A DNA stretch of 64,000 bases from Branchiostoma floridae (Eukaryota > Chordata > Leptocardii > Amphioxiformes > Branchiostomatidae). The stretch's first letter is position 1. The number at the start of each line of letters is the position of its first letter. Positions 32,471 through 44,524 of the stretch are shown piece by piece. Under the pieces are notes generated by a model. That model worked only from the letters and a program-made list of their open reading frames with translations. It had not been told where the DNA came from and searched no databases. A program made the position numbers and the translations under genes. The stretch spans positions 9,507,695 to 9,571,694 of the forward strand of contig NC_049980.1 in assembly GCF_000003815.2 (NCBI RefSeq). The letters run 5' to 3'.

Positions 32471-33045
32471 AACCTACAGTATCAAGTTCAAGCACTAGGA
32501 GGCCCAAAATCAAACCTGACCATCAGGACAACAGCACCAGCCCATGTATCAAATAGCAGCACAATTGCACGTTGCGTTCTGGAGATACAGCGCAAGTGCC
32601 GTGCACGCACAAAAGGTAACCTGCAGTGTCAAGTTCAAACACTAAGAGAGACAAAATCAAAATTTAGAATTAAGCAACCACCACCAACACATGTGCCAAA
32701 TACCATCACGCTCGCACCGTTCGTTCTGGAGATAGAGCTCCGGAAACGCCACACACAAAAAGCTACCTGCGGTGTCAAGTTCAAACACAAGGAGGCTCAA
32801 AGTCAAACACAAACGACAGGCAACAATCACCCACCCATGCACCAAAAATCATCGCAATCGCGCGTATCGTTCAGGACATACAGCGCCACAAACGCCCCCA
32901 AAATACGAAAAATGCAACCTGCAATGTTAAGTTCAAACACTAGGAGGCCCAAAAAAATCATCGCGCTCGCACAATCTGTTCTCAAGATACATTGCCGGAA
33001 ACGCCCCTTCCACACATTCTCACGCTACTGAAAGCTAAACCTGCA
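32471..33045. repeat. Tandem repeat of ~148-bp units, four copies
   Basis: Units start at about 32471, 32618, 32764 and 32916, each with an ACCTGCAGTGTCAAGTTCAA-like start and a TTCTGGAGATACAG-like end. The fourth has an internal deletion. Spacing is 146-152 bp. The 188-residue open frame 32465-33031 follows the repeat and is not considered a gene. Confidence 0.8.
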
Positions 33046-33059
33046 TTACATGCAGGTAC

Positions 33060-34300
33060 CAATAGTGGTAATATCACACTCCCTCCTCCTAGCCACATCC
33101 CGAGGCTCTGACGCTAACCTATTGACCCTCTGATGCAGCTCTGTCCCGTCCACCTGGCGTCTGAACGTATAGATACGTGACCAGTCGTATCTTGTTTATG
33201 TGGCCCTGTGGCTGATATCGGACATGTCTGGTTGCCGTCACCGACATTATTTGTGGTTTGGGGGAAAATGGTCCGTCAATTATAATTAGAATAAACTCTT
33301 CGGTCACATTTAGTTCCTATGGTCCCGTGAAAGTCACTTTAAATGAAACCGCTGTTAAGAAGACCTTCTGTTGTTCGTTTCAAAAGTTTTTGTTCTTCAT
33401 TACACTACGTGAAGAATACACCTTATTGGCTGATATTGAAAGTGGTGCTTGACTCGTTTATACAATGTGTTGAAGTCTTCCCCAACCAAATGCTCATGCC
33501 AAGGCAGAGCACGATGTCCCATGGTGTTTCTATTATCTAAAATGCTAGTTATGAGTAATTATAATAACGTGCCAAACCCAGGTTGATGTGATACACCATA
33601 CCTGTTTTGGATGGCCAATGCGGTGGTGCTGTCTTAATCGATAGTGAACCCTTCTCCAAATTTTAGTTGATAGCACAGCACTACATGTGTAAAAAATGGG
33701 ATTCCTTTCAAAGAGACGTTTTCAAAGTTTACCCTTTTGTTAATTTCTTAGCTATTAACAACACTTGATTGTTTCTGAACACGTTATGTTGTTCTCTCAT
33801 GCACTGAAGCGAGAAACATTTTCACACATGAACAGATCGACAGAAAAACATGCCTGTAAAACATGAATGATCGGCTTGAAGACACATTAAAATTCACTCT
33901 TCAAACCGCTATGTTGGTTTACACGATTATTGTCTTCGCCGACTTCGAGAACATTCTCAGGCGTACATTCGGACATTTGCGTCGACGCGCATGTAAGGGC
34001 GCGGTAACATATGTCGTGCAATCGTCGTACGACAGCTAACTTTTCAGCTAACATTTTGCCTTTTGGGGGGGGGGGGGGGGGGCAGCCATGCACCTGTCCT
34101 ACAAAGTTCAGCTGTCTTGGTACACAAAGGGCTGCCTTGTATTAGTATCCTTGTCGGTGGTTGGTTCTGTCAAAGAAAGCTTGAAAATCCTATGGCGCCA
34201 AAATCGTACGACGATTGCACGACGTATGCGACAACGTCCTAACTATGGGTCGTGCGATGATGATGCCTTATTAATCAGTACTAAGTTTAAGACTCCTCGA
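33060..34300. other. 5' flank unit, copy B
   Basis: No gene is seen. Matches 2456-3254, 1-575 and 977-1240 of copy A, but without the two MITEs. A run of 18 Gs lies at 34065-34082. Confidence 0.55.
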
Positions 34301-34393
34301 ACTTGGAACCCACATGACAGACAAAGCGAAAGCAACAGCTAGAGGAGTACACAAAGGAGGAGATGGGAAAATTCGGAAACTACATTTTTTTCC

Positions 34394-34870
34394 CGGCTGG
34401 CACTCGCTGTCCTGCCCGCACACAGGGGGGACACCTCGACGATTTTTTCCCGGCTGGCGCTTGCTGTCCTTCCCGCACACAGGGGGGACACCTCGACGAT
34501 TTTTTCCCGGCTGGCGCTTGCTGTCCTGCCCGCACACAGGGGGGACACCTCGACGATTTTTTCCCGGCTGGCGCTTGCTGTCCTGCCCGCACACAGGGGG
34601 GACACCTCGACGATTTTTTCCCGCCCGCCGCTTGCTTCCCTGCCGACGAACATGGGGCACACCTTATTGATTTTTGCGGACTGACGCTCGCTATTTTGCC
34701 GGCACACAGAGGGCACACCGACTTTATCCGACTGACACTCCCTGCCCTGCCGGCAGATAAAGGACTAGTCTCGGTGATGTTCTTCGGTTGACGCACACTA
34801 TCTTTCCGCCATACGCTCCTTATCGTACCAACACACAGGGGCGATTTTCCCGGCGTACATACATGTACTC
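34394..34870. repeat. 57-bp variant minisatellite
   Basis: Four nearly identical units start exactly every 57 bp (34394, 34451, 34508, 34565), followed by diverged ones. The unit is the same family as the 56-bp array but one base longer, so its frame is constant and a 19-residue repeat appears in translation. No start context, splice site or domain supports coding. Copy A has no array at the equivalent place (about 1240). Confidence 0.88.
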
Positions 34871-35345
34871 TCATTACGCTATCGACACACAAGAGGGGCA
34901 CCGATTTTTCACGGCTTCTAGTTCTTTCCAACTTAAGTAGCGTTTCTTCGACACCATTCTCTTCCATATAAACTTTTTTCGGCTAGGTTTTGTGTCCAGT
35001 CAACGAGGATTGGACAATGCACAACATTGGAGACGTGTAAGAAGTCCAAGTTCCAAGATTTTATCAGGCATACTTGCATGAGGTCATAAAAATTTCTTGA
35101 ATTAGTGACTAGCCGAACAATCCCAAGGAGATTAAGCCAAGCAGCTACACTTAAAAATGAAATGTCACAGGTGATTGCCCTTTTTGGATTAGCCTCCTCC
35201 ATTGACTTCTCTGTGGGCATTTGCGGCTTGTGACAGACTGAGGCGGGACGATAGGCTTGGATACGTCCCTACTTCGTGTCTTGGTCCGCAACTTCACATC
35301 TATCTGTACCCGGGATAGCCCAAGAACACATAACCGTGAGTAAAG
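34871..35345. other. Minisatellite-associated modules
   Basis: 34917-35005 repeats the TTCTTTC...TAGCGTTTCTTCG module seen next to the main arrays. 35030-35110 is a diverged copy of the unit at 5235-5330. 35240-35340 resembles the end of 5784-6025, including CATAACCGTGAGTAAAGTA. Confidence 0.5.
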
Positions 35346-37555
35346 TATCTATGTCATCGCTCGTTTTGCTTTCTTAAGTTATTATGAGACGCGCCTCTAC
35401 GGTTTCCCCGCTTCGACGCGCTTCGACGGTTTTCCCGAGCGAACCGCCCGACTGAGGCGGCGAAGGACGGAGCCAATTAGCCCCTAGCAGCGGGAGGTTG
35501 TGACAGAGGCACCTTGAATGTCATCTCTACAACCAGCGCTCAACTGTACACGGCACATTATGATATTTATTGTTGACCCATGCTTTTGGAAGACGAAACG
35601 CAACGTGGCCTACTGTACTGTCAAACACGACAGAGAAGTAAAACGGCTATTTTCACGGTCGACGCTTGACTGTGGGTACATAGCGATATTTTTCTACGCA
35701 CGACACGTATTCGAAGTATAAATGCATCAACTGCAAGTACAAATGTACATACGTACACACTAAACTCGCGTTCTGGACAATGTGTTGTTTTCCCTGTCGA
35801 TATGAAGAGGGCGCAATCTCTTCTGTCAACGTTAACAAAAGATAGTCCATCAGACAACCCGATGTGGTCAAGGTCTGTCGTCCTGCGCTGCCGATGGACA
35901 TGTTACGACGATTTTCATGGCTAATCCTTAGCTGTGGCCACATCACAGTATTTCCACTGTTAACCCAGACCCAAGCAGAAAGTAACGCCACTGGACTGCG
36001 GTTCAGTGGCGTTGCGTTGTCGTTTGCATGTTCTGCGGCACACTTGTGCCTTTTTCGGCAACTCTCCCTTGCGGTACCTGTCACACTGACGTGCGGCGCA
36101 TTTGCGTTTCAAGCTCGGATGAACAGGATATGGAAATCACAGCTTTTGTAACTGAATTAAAAACGAATCTAAAATGACTGAAATGTCAAAAGAGGCTTGC
36201 AATGACGAAAGGATGTTCACTTGGCACAACATAGGTCTCATATTATGAAGTATGTACAACCTTAAAAGACTCTTACAATAACAGAAGTGGCTCAAACGAA
36301 CGATCACGTACCATATACCAGATTTCACTCCATTATGTGTTTTACTTTTTCACAGAATCTAACCAGATGGCATCTCTATATATGAAACATCTATTATTTT
36401 CTGTGTTTCCACAGTCAGTCTGTTCTCATGATCTACCTTGGTGGTCCCATTGTGACAAATGTCAAGCTACCTGTCTCGTGTATAATGCACTTCAAGTGCC
36501 TTAGGCATCTATTAACGCGAGGTCATGTTCACAACGGCATCACAATAAAGGAGCGTGGGAATCACACCTCTTCTGGCTTCTCAAGACTCATGTGGTGTAC
36601 GGGCAAGATGGGCTTTACTGAAGTTTGATACTACACCTTCCGGTCTATTTCTAAATGGGGTACGGCAATTCCCAACCAGCCTTCGAAACCCCTGCCTTTT
36701 TTATCATCTCCATGAAAACTGGGGATATAGTCTTAGGTGTGTCTGTCTGTGTGTCTGTATGTGTTTGTGTTTCCGGATATTATATTTCAGGTCAGTATAA
36801 GTCACGAACCTCTGGATGGATTACGATGATATTTGATATGAGGGTAGAGTTGTGACGGTTATGGAGATGTTATGAAGACGAAGGTCAAGCTCAGGGCCCC
36901 CTGGTATGTGACCTTGGTACTGCAGCAGAAATTTCGATTTTTGTATCTTTTGACCAGGATGTGCTATGGTCTTGATTTTTGGTGGCAGATAGCGTCTGAC
37001 GTAAGGATTACGTGAAGTATGTTTGGGTCCCCCAGCAGGTTGCTCTGGAACTGCAGAGGCAATTTTGCCCAAATCTTCTAAGGATGATTTGGTATGTAGG
37101 CAGCTTAGACAGTGATGTACATCATCACGTTTTTGCTCCTCAGTGCCATTACCCTGGCGGTGATCATAACTACGGAATCGACAGATTTGGCGCTATATTC
37201 TACAGTTTAGTTGAACATTCAGAATGGTTGACATGGCCTTGGGCTGCTCTGGACATAGCAGTAAAAATCATACAGTTCGGTAAGACGTCAGTGTCTTATG
37301 ACAGCTCCAGAGGGCTTAATCACATGTAGATTCCAGAAATGCGGCGAGACCTAAAGTCACAACAGGGAACAGTGCAGAAGAGCATAGAGCATTCACCGTA
37401 CATTGCGAGGGACGGTCGGGGTTCAAGTCAAATGTCACCAAGACATGAAAAATGGCACAGACTGCTTTTTCTACCTGGCACTAATCCTTATGATGAGACG
37501 TAAAACACATTCTGCTACCAGTGGGCTATCCTACCTGTGGTAACCTACTAGTGGG
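35346..37555. other. Copy-B-specific stretch without recognised genes
   Basis: Open frames are short and lack domains. 36790-37000 (GGATTACGATGATATTTG, ACGAAGGTCAAG) resembles a dispersed repeat also seen in intron 1 of gene B near 44640-44730. A small hairpin with ~10-bp arms lies at about 35964-35993 (AACGCCACTG / CAGTGGCGTT). Confidence 0.4.
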
Positions 37556-37690
37556 CTAACCTACTACTAGTAGAAAGAAAAGGATTGTGTCTATAAGTGA
37601 ACAAATATGATAGCTCCCACTATCACACCATTTCACCAGTAAGAGGAAAAGATTGTGTCTATTAGTTATAAGATGTGATAGCTCTATACA
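37556..37690. repeat. Remnant of the foldback-like element
   Basis: Two degenerate units with GATAGCTCCCACTATCACA-type palindromes and AGTAAGAGGAAAAGATTGTG spacers match the right arm of the element at 3255-4465. Confidence 0.55.
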
Positions 37691-37903
37691 CAGACATATG
37701 CATACATAAAAAAAATACACAAATACATAACATACATGCAAATAAGTGTTACTTTATCAACTGAATTGGGAGCGGAGATTGCATATTGGCGGTTTCATGT
37801 GACAATGTTTATAACCTCATGATGCTCGAGGTTTATCACAACAATAATAGAACAATGTAGAGCATCTTAGGTTGCCCGGTACCCAACTTTATTGCAGCTG
37901 CCT

Positions 37904-38610
37904 AGTTTCAATATTCTCCAAGCAGAGGTTGCGTCGCGGAGATATAGTAGTGGTCGGGATTTTTACCGGCTCGCTCCCCTATCCTTTGAGACAACCGTAT
38001 GCAGCCGTAAACGTAATTCACTCGCGTTTTTCCCGCTTTAGAGTATTTACCACATGCTCAGGTTAGGGTATTCATCTGTTGATTTGACAATAAACATATG
38101 TATACATGTCATATATATTTGTAATTGCTGTAAAAAATATTTTTATCAGTTGTAGAATGTTAGCATTACGTTATGATACTTTCAATCTGGCGGTCATTGT
38201 TGACAGTGAATAGAGATCACAGCGGGTGTTGGTGCGACCCGCTGAACAGTGTTTCCGATGTGGCGGATGCGCGTTCATCCGTGGCAGTAAAACTATTTGC
38301 CTAACGATGTTTTATGCTACCCTGGTCGCCAGAGAACAGCGCTCGCGGCTACCTTTCTTTCCCGAGCCCAGTAGCAACATGCCCCGTAAATCGAATTAGC
38401 CGGCTCGGGGAGTGGCCGGCTAAGTTGTACTCTGATATCCAGGGTAGTTTTATGTTTCACAGGGCAGGGTACTAACACCGATTTTGAAGAGACTAAGCTC
38501 CGCTGCCCTGGTGCGTTTTGCGACAGAGGTGAGGAGAGCGAGCCGGTAAAAAATCCCAACCACTACTATATCTCCGCGACCCAACCTCTAATTGTAGAAT
38601 ATAGTTTCTA
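37904..38610. mobile_element. TIR element, copy B
   Basis: Counterpart of 4591-5174: inverted ends with CTCCAAGCAGAGGTTG and GTAGTGGTCGGGATTTTT. It is longer here because a 140-bp MITE is inserted in it. Confidence 0.7.
38317..38456. mobile_element. 140-bp hAT-like MITE with 8-bp target duplication
   Basis: GTTTTATG occurs on both sides (38309-38316 and 38457-38464). The inserted sequence starts CTACCCTGG and ends CCAGGGTA. Copy A has the uninterrupted site at about 5014-5030 (GATTCTTTATGCTCCACAG). The 8-bp duplication is the hAT signature. No transposase. Confidence 0.8.
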
Positions 38611-39204
38611 GTCATCTCCGCTATATTTGCTGTTGTCCCCATAGAGATGTGGAGACTACATTTGAGACGCGTAAGAAGTGCAAGTTTTACAGACTTATTA
38701 GACATGCTTGGTTGATGGCACCAATGTTTCTTCAAGGACATATTGGATAAACAGAACGATTAAAAAGCGATAAAAGTAATTATGTACGACTTTGCACGCA
38801 CGCAACGACCTTTAATTTGTTTTTGTTACCTCCGACCTCGCTCAACTCCCACGTTCAACCCCAATGCTCACGTACGCCACATTCCTGCATACTAGATTGG
38901 TAGTCTCCATCAGCCTCCTCTAGAGGCAAGACAGTGGGGAAATCAACAAAGAAAGCGAATGATTTCCATGAAGAAAGTGGGCCGGCGAGAAATGTTCTAG
39001 TGGTCGGTGAGACCTTGTACGGTCCGCTGACTCCTCTTGTTAAGTATTCCGCTTTTTTGGTTAGGTTCTTCTTCTTGCGACCATCTCAAGAGTCTGATCG
39101 AGACTACCAAACTCCGACGACGCACCTGCTCGTGAAAACCATGATGTCATCCAGACCTGTCATTTTAAGATGGGATGATGTATCGTTTGTCGGGGGCGTA
39201 CACC
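38611..39204. other. Non-coding flank shared by both copies
   Basis: No gene is seen. Aligns with 5175-5783. Confidence 0.5.
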
Positions 39205-39449
39205 GGGATTGAGGCTAGAAAAAGCGGCAAATCTGCGGTTTGCGGCAGACCACGACGGGGAGATCAGCCTGGAGACGTCCCTACCTGACATCTTCACCAA
39301 CCGTCGCCAGCCAGTGTGCACGACGTGGGTCGGAAGGATCGGATAACCTCGACGGCACCAGACCCGACGCTTGTCCGAGCACCCATCGCACCCTTCACCT
39401 GCACATCCGTACGGGATACCGATCAAGACAGCCCAACACCCCACAACCG
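39205..39449 (+). other. GC-rich conserved segment ending in a donor-like site, copy B
   Basis: Counterpart of 5784-6025, with indels that change the reading frame. Ends ACAACCGTGAGTAAAG. Either a 5' non-coding exon of gene B or repeat-associated. Confidence 0.35.
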
Positions 39450-39919
39450 TGAGTAAAGTAAACTGTGACAATATATATTTGCTTACTGCATATACGACAG
39501 TTTTTCTTGGTCGTCTTCAGTATGTTGTTTTAATTGAAGATCAAGTTTTGGTTCTTTCGCACACAAGTAGCATTTCTTCGATACCATTCTCTTTCATATT
39601 AAACTTTTTGTCGGCTAGGTTTTGCGTCCAGACAACGTATAAAATGGAAAATGTATTTTAGCGCAGATTTATGTACGTCCAATACCCGCCCATTTACAAG
39701 CGCAAGTTGAGGTCTGTGCTGGGTAGCCGAACATGGCACAATAAATGATAGAGACGCTTGCTTTTCCTCGTGTATGCAAGGTGTCAAACTAGTCCTGCCA
39801 AATAAGCTATCTCAAGGGAAGACGATCGCGATGTTATTCCTAACAAATCTTAGAAGACCATACACGTCGAAGGGGGCATTTCGCGGTCCGTTGTGCTGTC
39901 GACACACGATGATTTATTT
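39450..39919. other. Module bordering the minisatellite, copy B
   Basis: Nearly identical to 6026-6498, including the TTCTTTCGCAC...GTCCAG module. No gene. Confidence 0.55.
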
Positions 39920-42810
39920 CGGCTGGCGCTCGCTGTCCTGCCGACCCACAAGGGGGACACATTCCGACGATTTTCCCGGCTGGCGCTCGCTGTCCTGCCG
40001 ATACACAAGGGGCAAACCTCGACGATTTTTCACGGCTGGCGCTCGCTGTCCTGCCGACACACAGGGGGCAAACCTCGACGATTTTTCACGGCTGGCGCTC
40101 GCTGTCCTGCCGACACACAGGGGGCAAACCTCGACGATTTTTCACGGCTGGCGCTCGCTGTCCTGTCGACACACAGGAGGCGCACTTCGACGATTTTTCC
40201 CCGGCTGACACTTGCTCCCCTGCGGACGAACATCGGGCACACATCGACAATTTTCCCCGGCTGACGCTCGCAGTCCTGCCAACACACAAGGGACACACCT
40301 AAACGATTTTTACCCGGCTGACGCTCGCAGTCCTGCCGACATACAGAGGCGCACTTCGACGGCTTTTCCCCGGCTGGAGTTCGCTATCCTGCCCGCACAC
40401 AGTAGGTACACCTCGACGATTTTTCCCCGGCTGTCGCTTGCTTTCCTGCCGACGAACATGGGGCACACCTCGACGATTTTCCCCGGCTGACGCTCGCAGT
40501 CCTGTCTACATACAAGGTCACACCTCGACAATTTTTCCAGGCTGGCGCTCGCTGTCTGCCGACAAACATGGGGCATAGCTCGTCGATTTTCCCCGGCTGA
40601 CGCTCGCATTCTGGCCAGCACACGAGGGGCACACCTCGACGATTTTGTCCCGGGTGACGCTCGCTGTCCTGCCAACGAACAAATGCACATCTCGACGATT
40701 TTCTCGGCTGTTGCTTGCTCCCCTGACGACGAACGCGGGGCAAACCTCGTCGATTTTTGCCGGCTGACGCTCGCTGTCCTATCGACAAACAAGGGGCACA
40801 CCTCGACAATTTTCTCCGGCTGACACTCCCTACCCTGCCGGCACATAGGGGACTAGTCTCGGTGATTTTCTTCGGTTGACGCTCGCTCTCTTTCCGACAC
40901 ACATGTACAGGGGAGACAACTCGGCGATTTTTTCCAGCGTACATACTCTCATTACGCTACCGACACAGGGGGGGGGGGGGGCACGGCGACGATTTTTCTC
41001 GGCTTCTAGTTCTTTCGCACTCAAGTAGCGTTTTTTCGACACCATTCGGTTTCATATTAAACTTTTTGTCGGCTAGGTTTTGCGTCCAGTCAACGTATAA
41101 CGAGGAATATGTATTTTAGCGAAGGTTTATGTACGTACAATATCCGCTAATTTACAATCGCAAGTTGTGGTCTGCGCTGGGTAGTCTACATGGCGCGATT
41201 AACTATAGAGACGCCAGTTTTTTGTCGTCTAGGTATGGTCTTAAACGTCGACAATATTTCCCGGTTGTCGCTCGCTGTCCTGCCGACACACGAAGCAAAC
41301 CTCGACGATTTTTGCCGCCTGATGCTCGCTGTCCTGCCGAAACACACGGGACGACTCTCCGCGATTTTTCTTAGGCTGACGCTCGCTGTCTTGCCGAGAC
41401 ACAAAGAAACACCTCGTAGATTTTTCCCCGGCTTACGCTCCTTACCCTACCAACACAGCGAAATACTGGGTAGGCACCGCGGCGAGTTTTATCCGACTTA
41501 CACGTATCAACCTACGTAGTCACCGAGACGATCGTTTGGACCGGCTAACTCCCCTTACCCTGCCGGAACACAGGGGATTCACCTCGAAGATTTTCCCCGG
41601 CTGACGCTCGTTGTCCTGTCGACACCCAGACAATGTCCCCGGCGGACGCTCAAAAGTTTTCCCCAGACTGCCGCTTGATGGTGAGCATATCATAATCTGT
41701 TATGCTGCCGAAACACAGGACGTACAAGGACTACTTTTTCCACTGACCTCGCTCGACTTGCAATGTGAACTCTACAAACAAATAAAATCTGTAATAAAAC
41801 CTTTGCTATAATATCCACACCGCTACATGTGATATTTTTTCTGTCTGTATAATTCTATTAAAAGAAGAAGTGACGCGTGAAGTGGCCTGTTGTCCTGTCT
41901 ACAATGTATTTACCATGGCAACTTACATGGCCGGCGCTTGACCGTCCGCATATTATGCTATTTTTCTACGTACTAACGCATACAAGACGTACTCCACTAT
42001 ATTTGCTGTTATCGTTCGATTGTGAACAACACATCACGGTTTTTTTTTCCGCCGATATGAAAAGGTGCCTTGGCGCACGTACCTTGGCGCACATCAACAA
42101 TTTTCCTCGGCTGACGTTCGCTGTCCCACCGATGCATAAGAGACATACCTCGACAATTTTCCTCGGCTGACGTTCGCTATCCCGCCGATACATAAGAGAC
42201 ACACCTCGACGATTTTCCCCGGCTGACGCTCGTTTTCCTGCCGACACACGAGGCACACCTTGACGATTTCCCCCGGCTGATGCTCGCTGCCCTGCCAACG
42301 AACAGAGGCACACCTCGACGATTTTTTCCCAGCTGACGCTCGCGGTCCTGCCGACACACAGGGGTCGACTCTCGATGATTTTCTTCGGTTGACGTTTGCT
42401 GTCTCCCCGGTCCCTACCGCATCACAGGGGAAGCACCTCGGTGATTTTCCCGATGTACACTCATTGTCCTACCGACACAACGAATCACATAGAAGGCACC
42501 TTTAATAACAATTTTCCCGGCTTACGTTCACTACCTTGCCGACACATAGGGAAGACTTTTGTCCGACTTATGCTCAATGCCCTACCGACACACCAAAACA
42601 CAGAGGAGACACCACGGCGATTTTTTCCTGGCTGACGCCCATAACGCAGGGAAAAGAACTCGAAGATTTTTATCTGACTTTCGCTCGTCGCCCTACCGAA
42701 ACACAGGGTGGGCAAATCGATGATTTTTTCCGGCTTACGCTCATGACCTAACCGAAGCGACAGGCGGGGCAGGCACCTCGGCGATATTTTTCCCGGCTTA
42801 GACGTTCCCA
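39920..42810. repeat. Minisatellite block of ~56-bp units, copy B
   Basis: Same unit as 6499-10190. The homogenised core is only four units (39977-40200). Diverged units continue to about 42810 with interruptions at about 41006-41240 and 41650-42060. The tail half matches the copy A tail unit by unit, so the length difference arises largely in the core and a few indels. Confidence 0.9.
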
Positions 42811-44430
42811 ACTCAAACGCAGAGATAAACTGTAGCTAAATGCAGTGATTCCTGATTCCAGTTATCCCTTAGTACGATATGAAGTGGCCGAAGCAGGTCA
42901 AACGTCCTTGTCCCCTCCAGTGTTGTCAGAAAGGACATCAAAGTCGTTATGACGTCCACAGAGGTTACTATATTTCCACTTGAGTCAGTTTGATTCATTT
43001 GCTTCTTCTGTAGAATTTTCAGAAACCGATTCAAGCAAATGCAGATCGATTAGCTTGATGTGCTGATAGCGATACCTTAACCCATCGAAGAGTATTCACG
43101 CTGTAGGTATGAAACTATTTATGTACACGTGTACCCACAGCAAAAACATACTTTACCTAATGTCAGAAGTGGAGGACGTGAGTTGTTTAGAACATGCCCA
43201 GGGTTGAAGTCTTATTAACCCCTAATGTCTGAGGTTATGAGCGGAGGAATGCAAGTTTTTTTTCCAAAGACGTTGAAAAGCAGCTGTGATGATTTTCTGT
43301 CTTGTAATTTTAGGTATATCCTAGAGATATGTCATGTCGAGTGATTGCAGTTCACTCATAACGCGCGTGTGTACATGTGCCTACAGTATCTATTCTCGGA
43401 CCGTACGCGTGTGCCTTGGGGCTGTTGATTTAGAAGTTAACGAAGCAGATCCTTCTGCATTGATGTATAGTATTAACCTTTTGAACCACAGAGCTGAACT
43501 GATTATAGCCGTAAGCTCAATCGGGTAACTGCGTCTTACCAAGGTGAAATAATGACAAGACATCACCACGTGGCTTCATCACGCCATGTTGGACCTCCTT
43601 TCCACTAGACGGCGATCGCGCTGCGCTCTCACCGCGAACTAAAACTGTTGATTCCGTACTTGGTATATCGACCAACTTTGCCTCCGGCTACAAAATATAC
43701 ACATACAATATTGGTTTAGCAGTATCAAAAAAATTCAAAACTTTCCCTTTTAAACAGTTCCAAAAAATGCTATAAACAAGAAAAATACAATGTATGATAT
43801 AAATAACTTCGAAATTCGTAAAGCCATAACACAGTTAAGAATCAGTAGCCATAAATTGAATATAGAAACAGAAAGATACCACTATGTAACCCCTGACCAA
43901 AGGTTCTGCCCTTTTGTCCAAATCAAATTGAAAATGAATTTCAGTTCGTCATGGAGTGCCTTATGTATGATATGTAATAATGCAATAAGTTATCAACATT
44001 AAGCATCATAATCATCATCATCTTCAGTCGGCTGCAGTTTGCAGTTGACCCCGAATTGTGTAGAAAATTTTGCCCACGACAGCATAGAATTTTTGTAACG
44101 CGAGCGTTATGTGTATAAAGGGAGGTTTAGCGATCGTACACGTACGACATGTCTAAACCTTCATCCAGGAATTGGTTAGACCTTTCAAATGTCAGCTGGT
44201 CACTTGTGATTTTTTTATATATTTGTAAATATCCGGGGTTTCGGTTTCAACATTTCTTTCAGATAAGCTTCTGTGCATGTTTACTGTTTTTATTAGATAT
44301 GCACAAAAACAATAATTTTCTTCTTCGGCTGTTGAAGCACTGAAGAGTGCTTTTGGTTAAACGAGTAGAACAAATTGTAACAAGTGTGTGTGAGGTAATC
44401 ATTGCCACTCTTAATTCTTGATACTTTTAT
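42811..44430. other. Spacer upstream of gene B
   Basis: Matches 10195-12369 and 14240-14380 of copy A without the mariner-like and LINE insertions; the uninterrupted TA site is at about 42971. 43660-44100 is not clearly alignable to A. No gene is seen. Confidence 0.5.
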
Positions 44431-44451
44431 TCCAGGTAGCCTTGACACACG
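44431..44451 (+). promoter_or_regulatory. Splice acceptor and 5' leader before the gene B start codon
   Basis: TTTTATTCCAG ends at 44435, 16 bases before ATG 44452, parallel to copy A. A non-coding first exon upstream is implied. Confidence 0.45.
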
Positions 44452-44524
44452 ATGGACCGGCGAGTGTCGGTATCTGTGGGGCTGCTAGTCCTCGTCGCTA
44501 TGGGCACTGGCGTGACTGGTCAAG
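44452..44524 (+). CDS. Gene B exon 1: signal peptide
   Basis: Same peptide as gene A ([17 protein letters not shown]...). Donor CAAG|GTTAGT, phase 1. Confidence 0.82.

Noticed and set aside
32465-33031. 188-residue open frame
   Set aside because: Coincides with the ~148-bp tandem repeat; peptide similarity between units only mirrors the DNA repeat.
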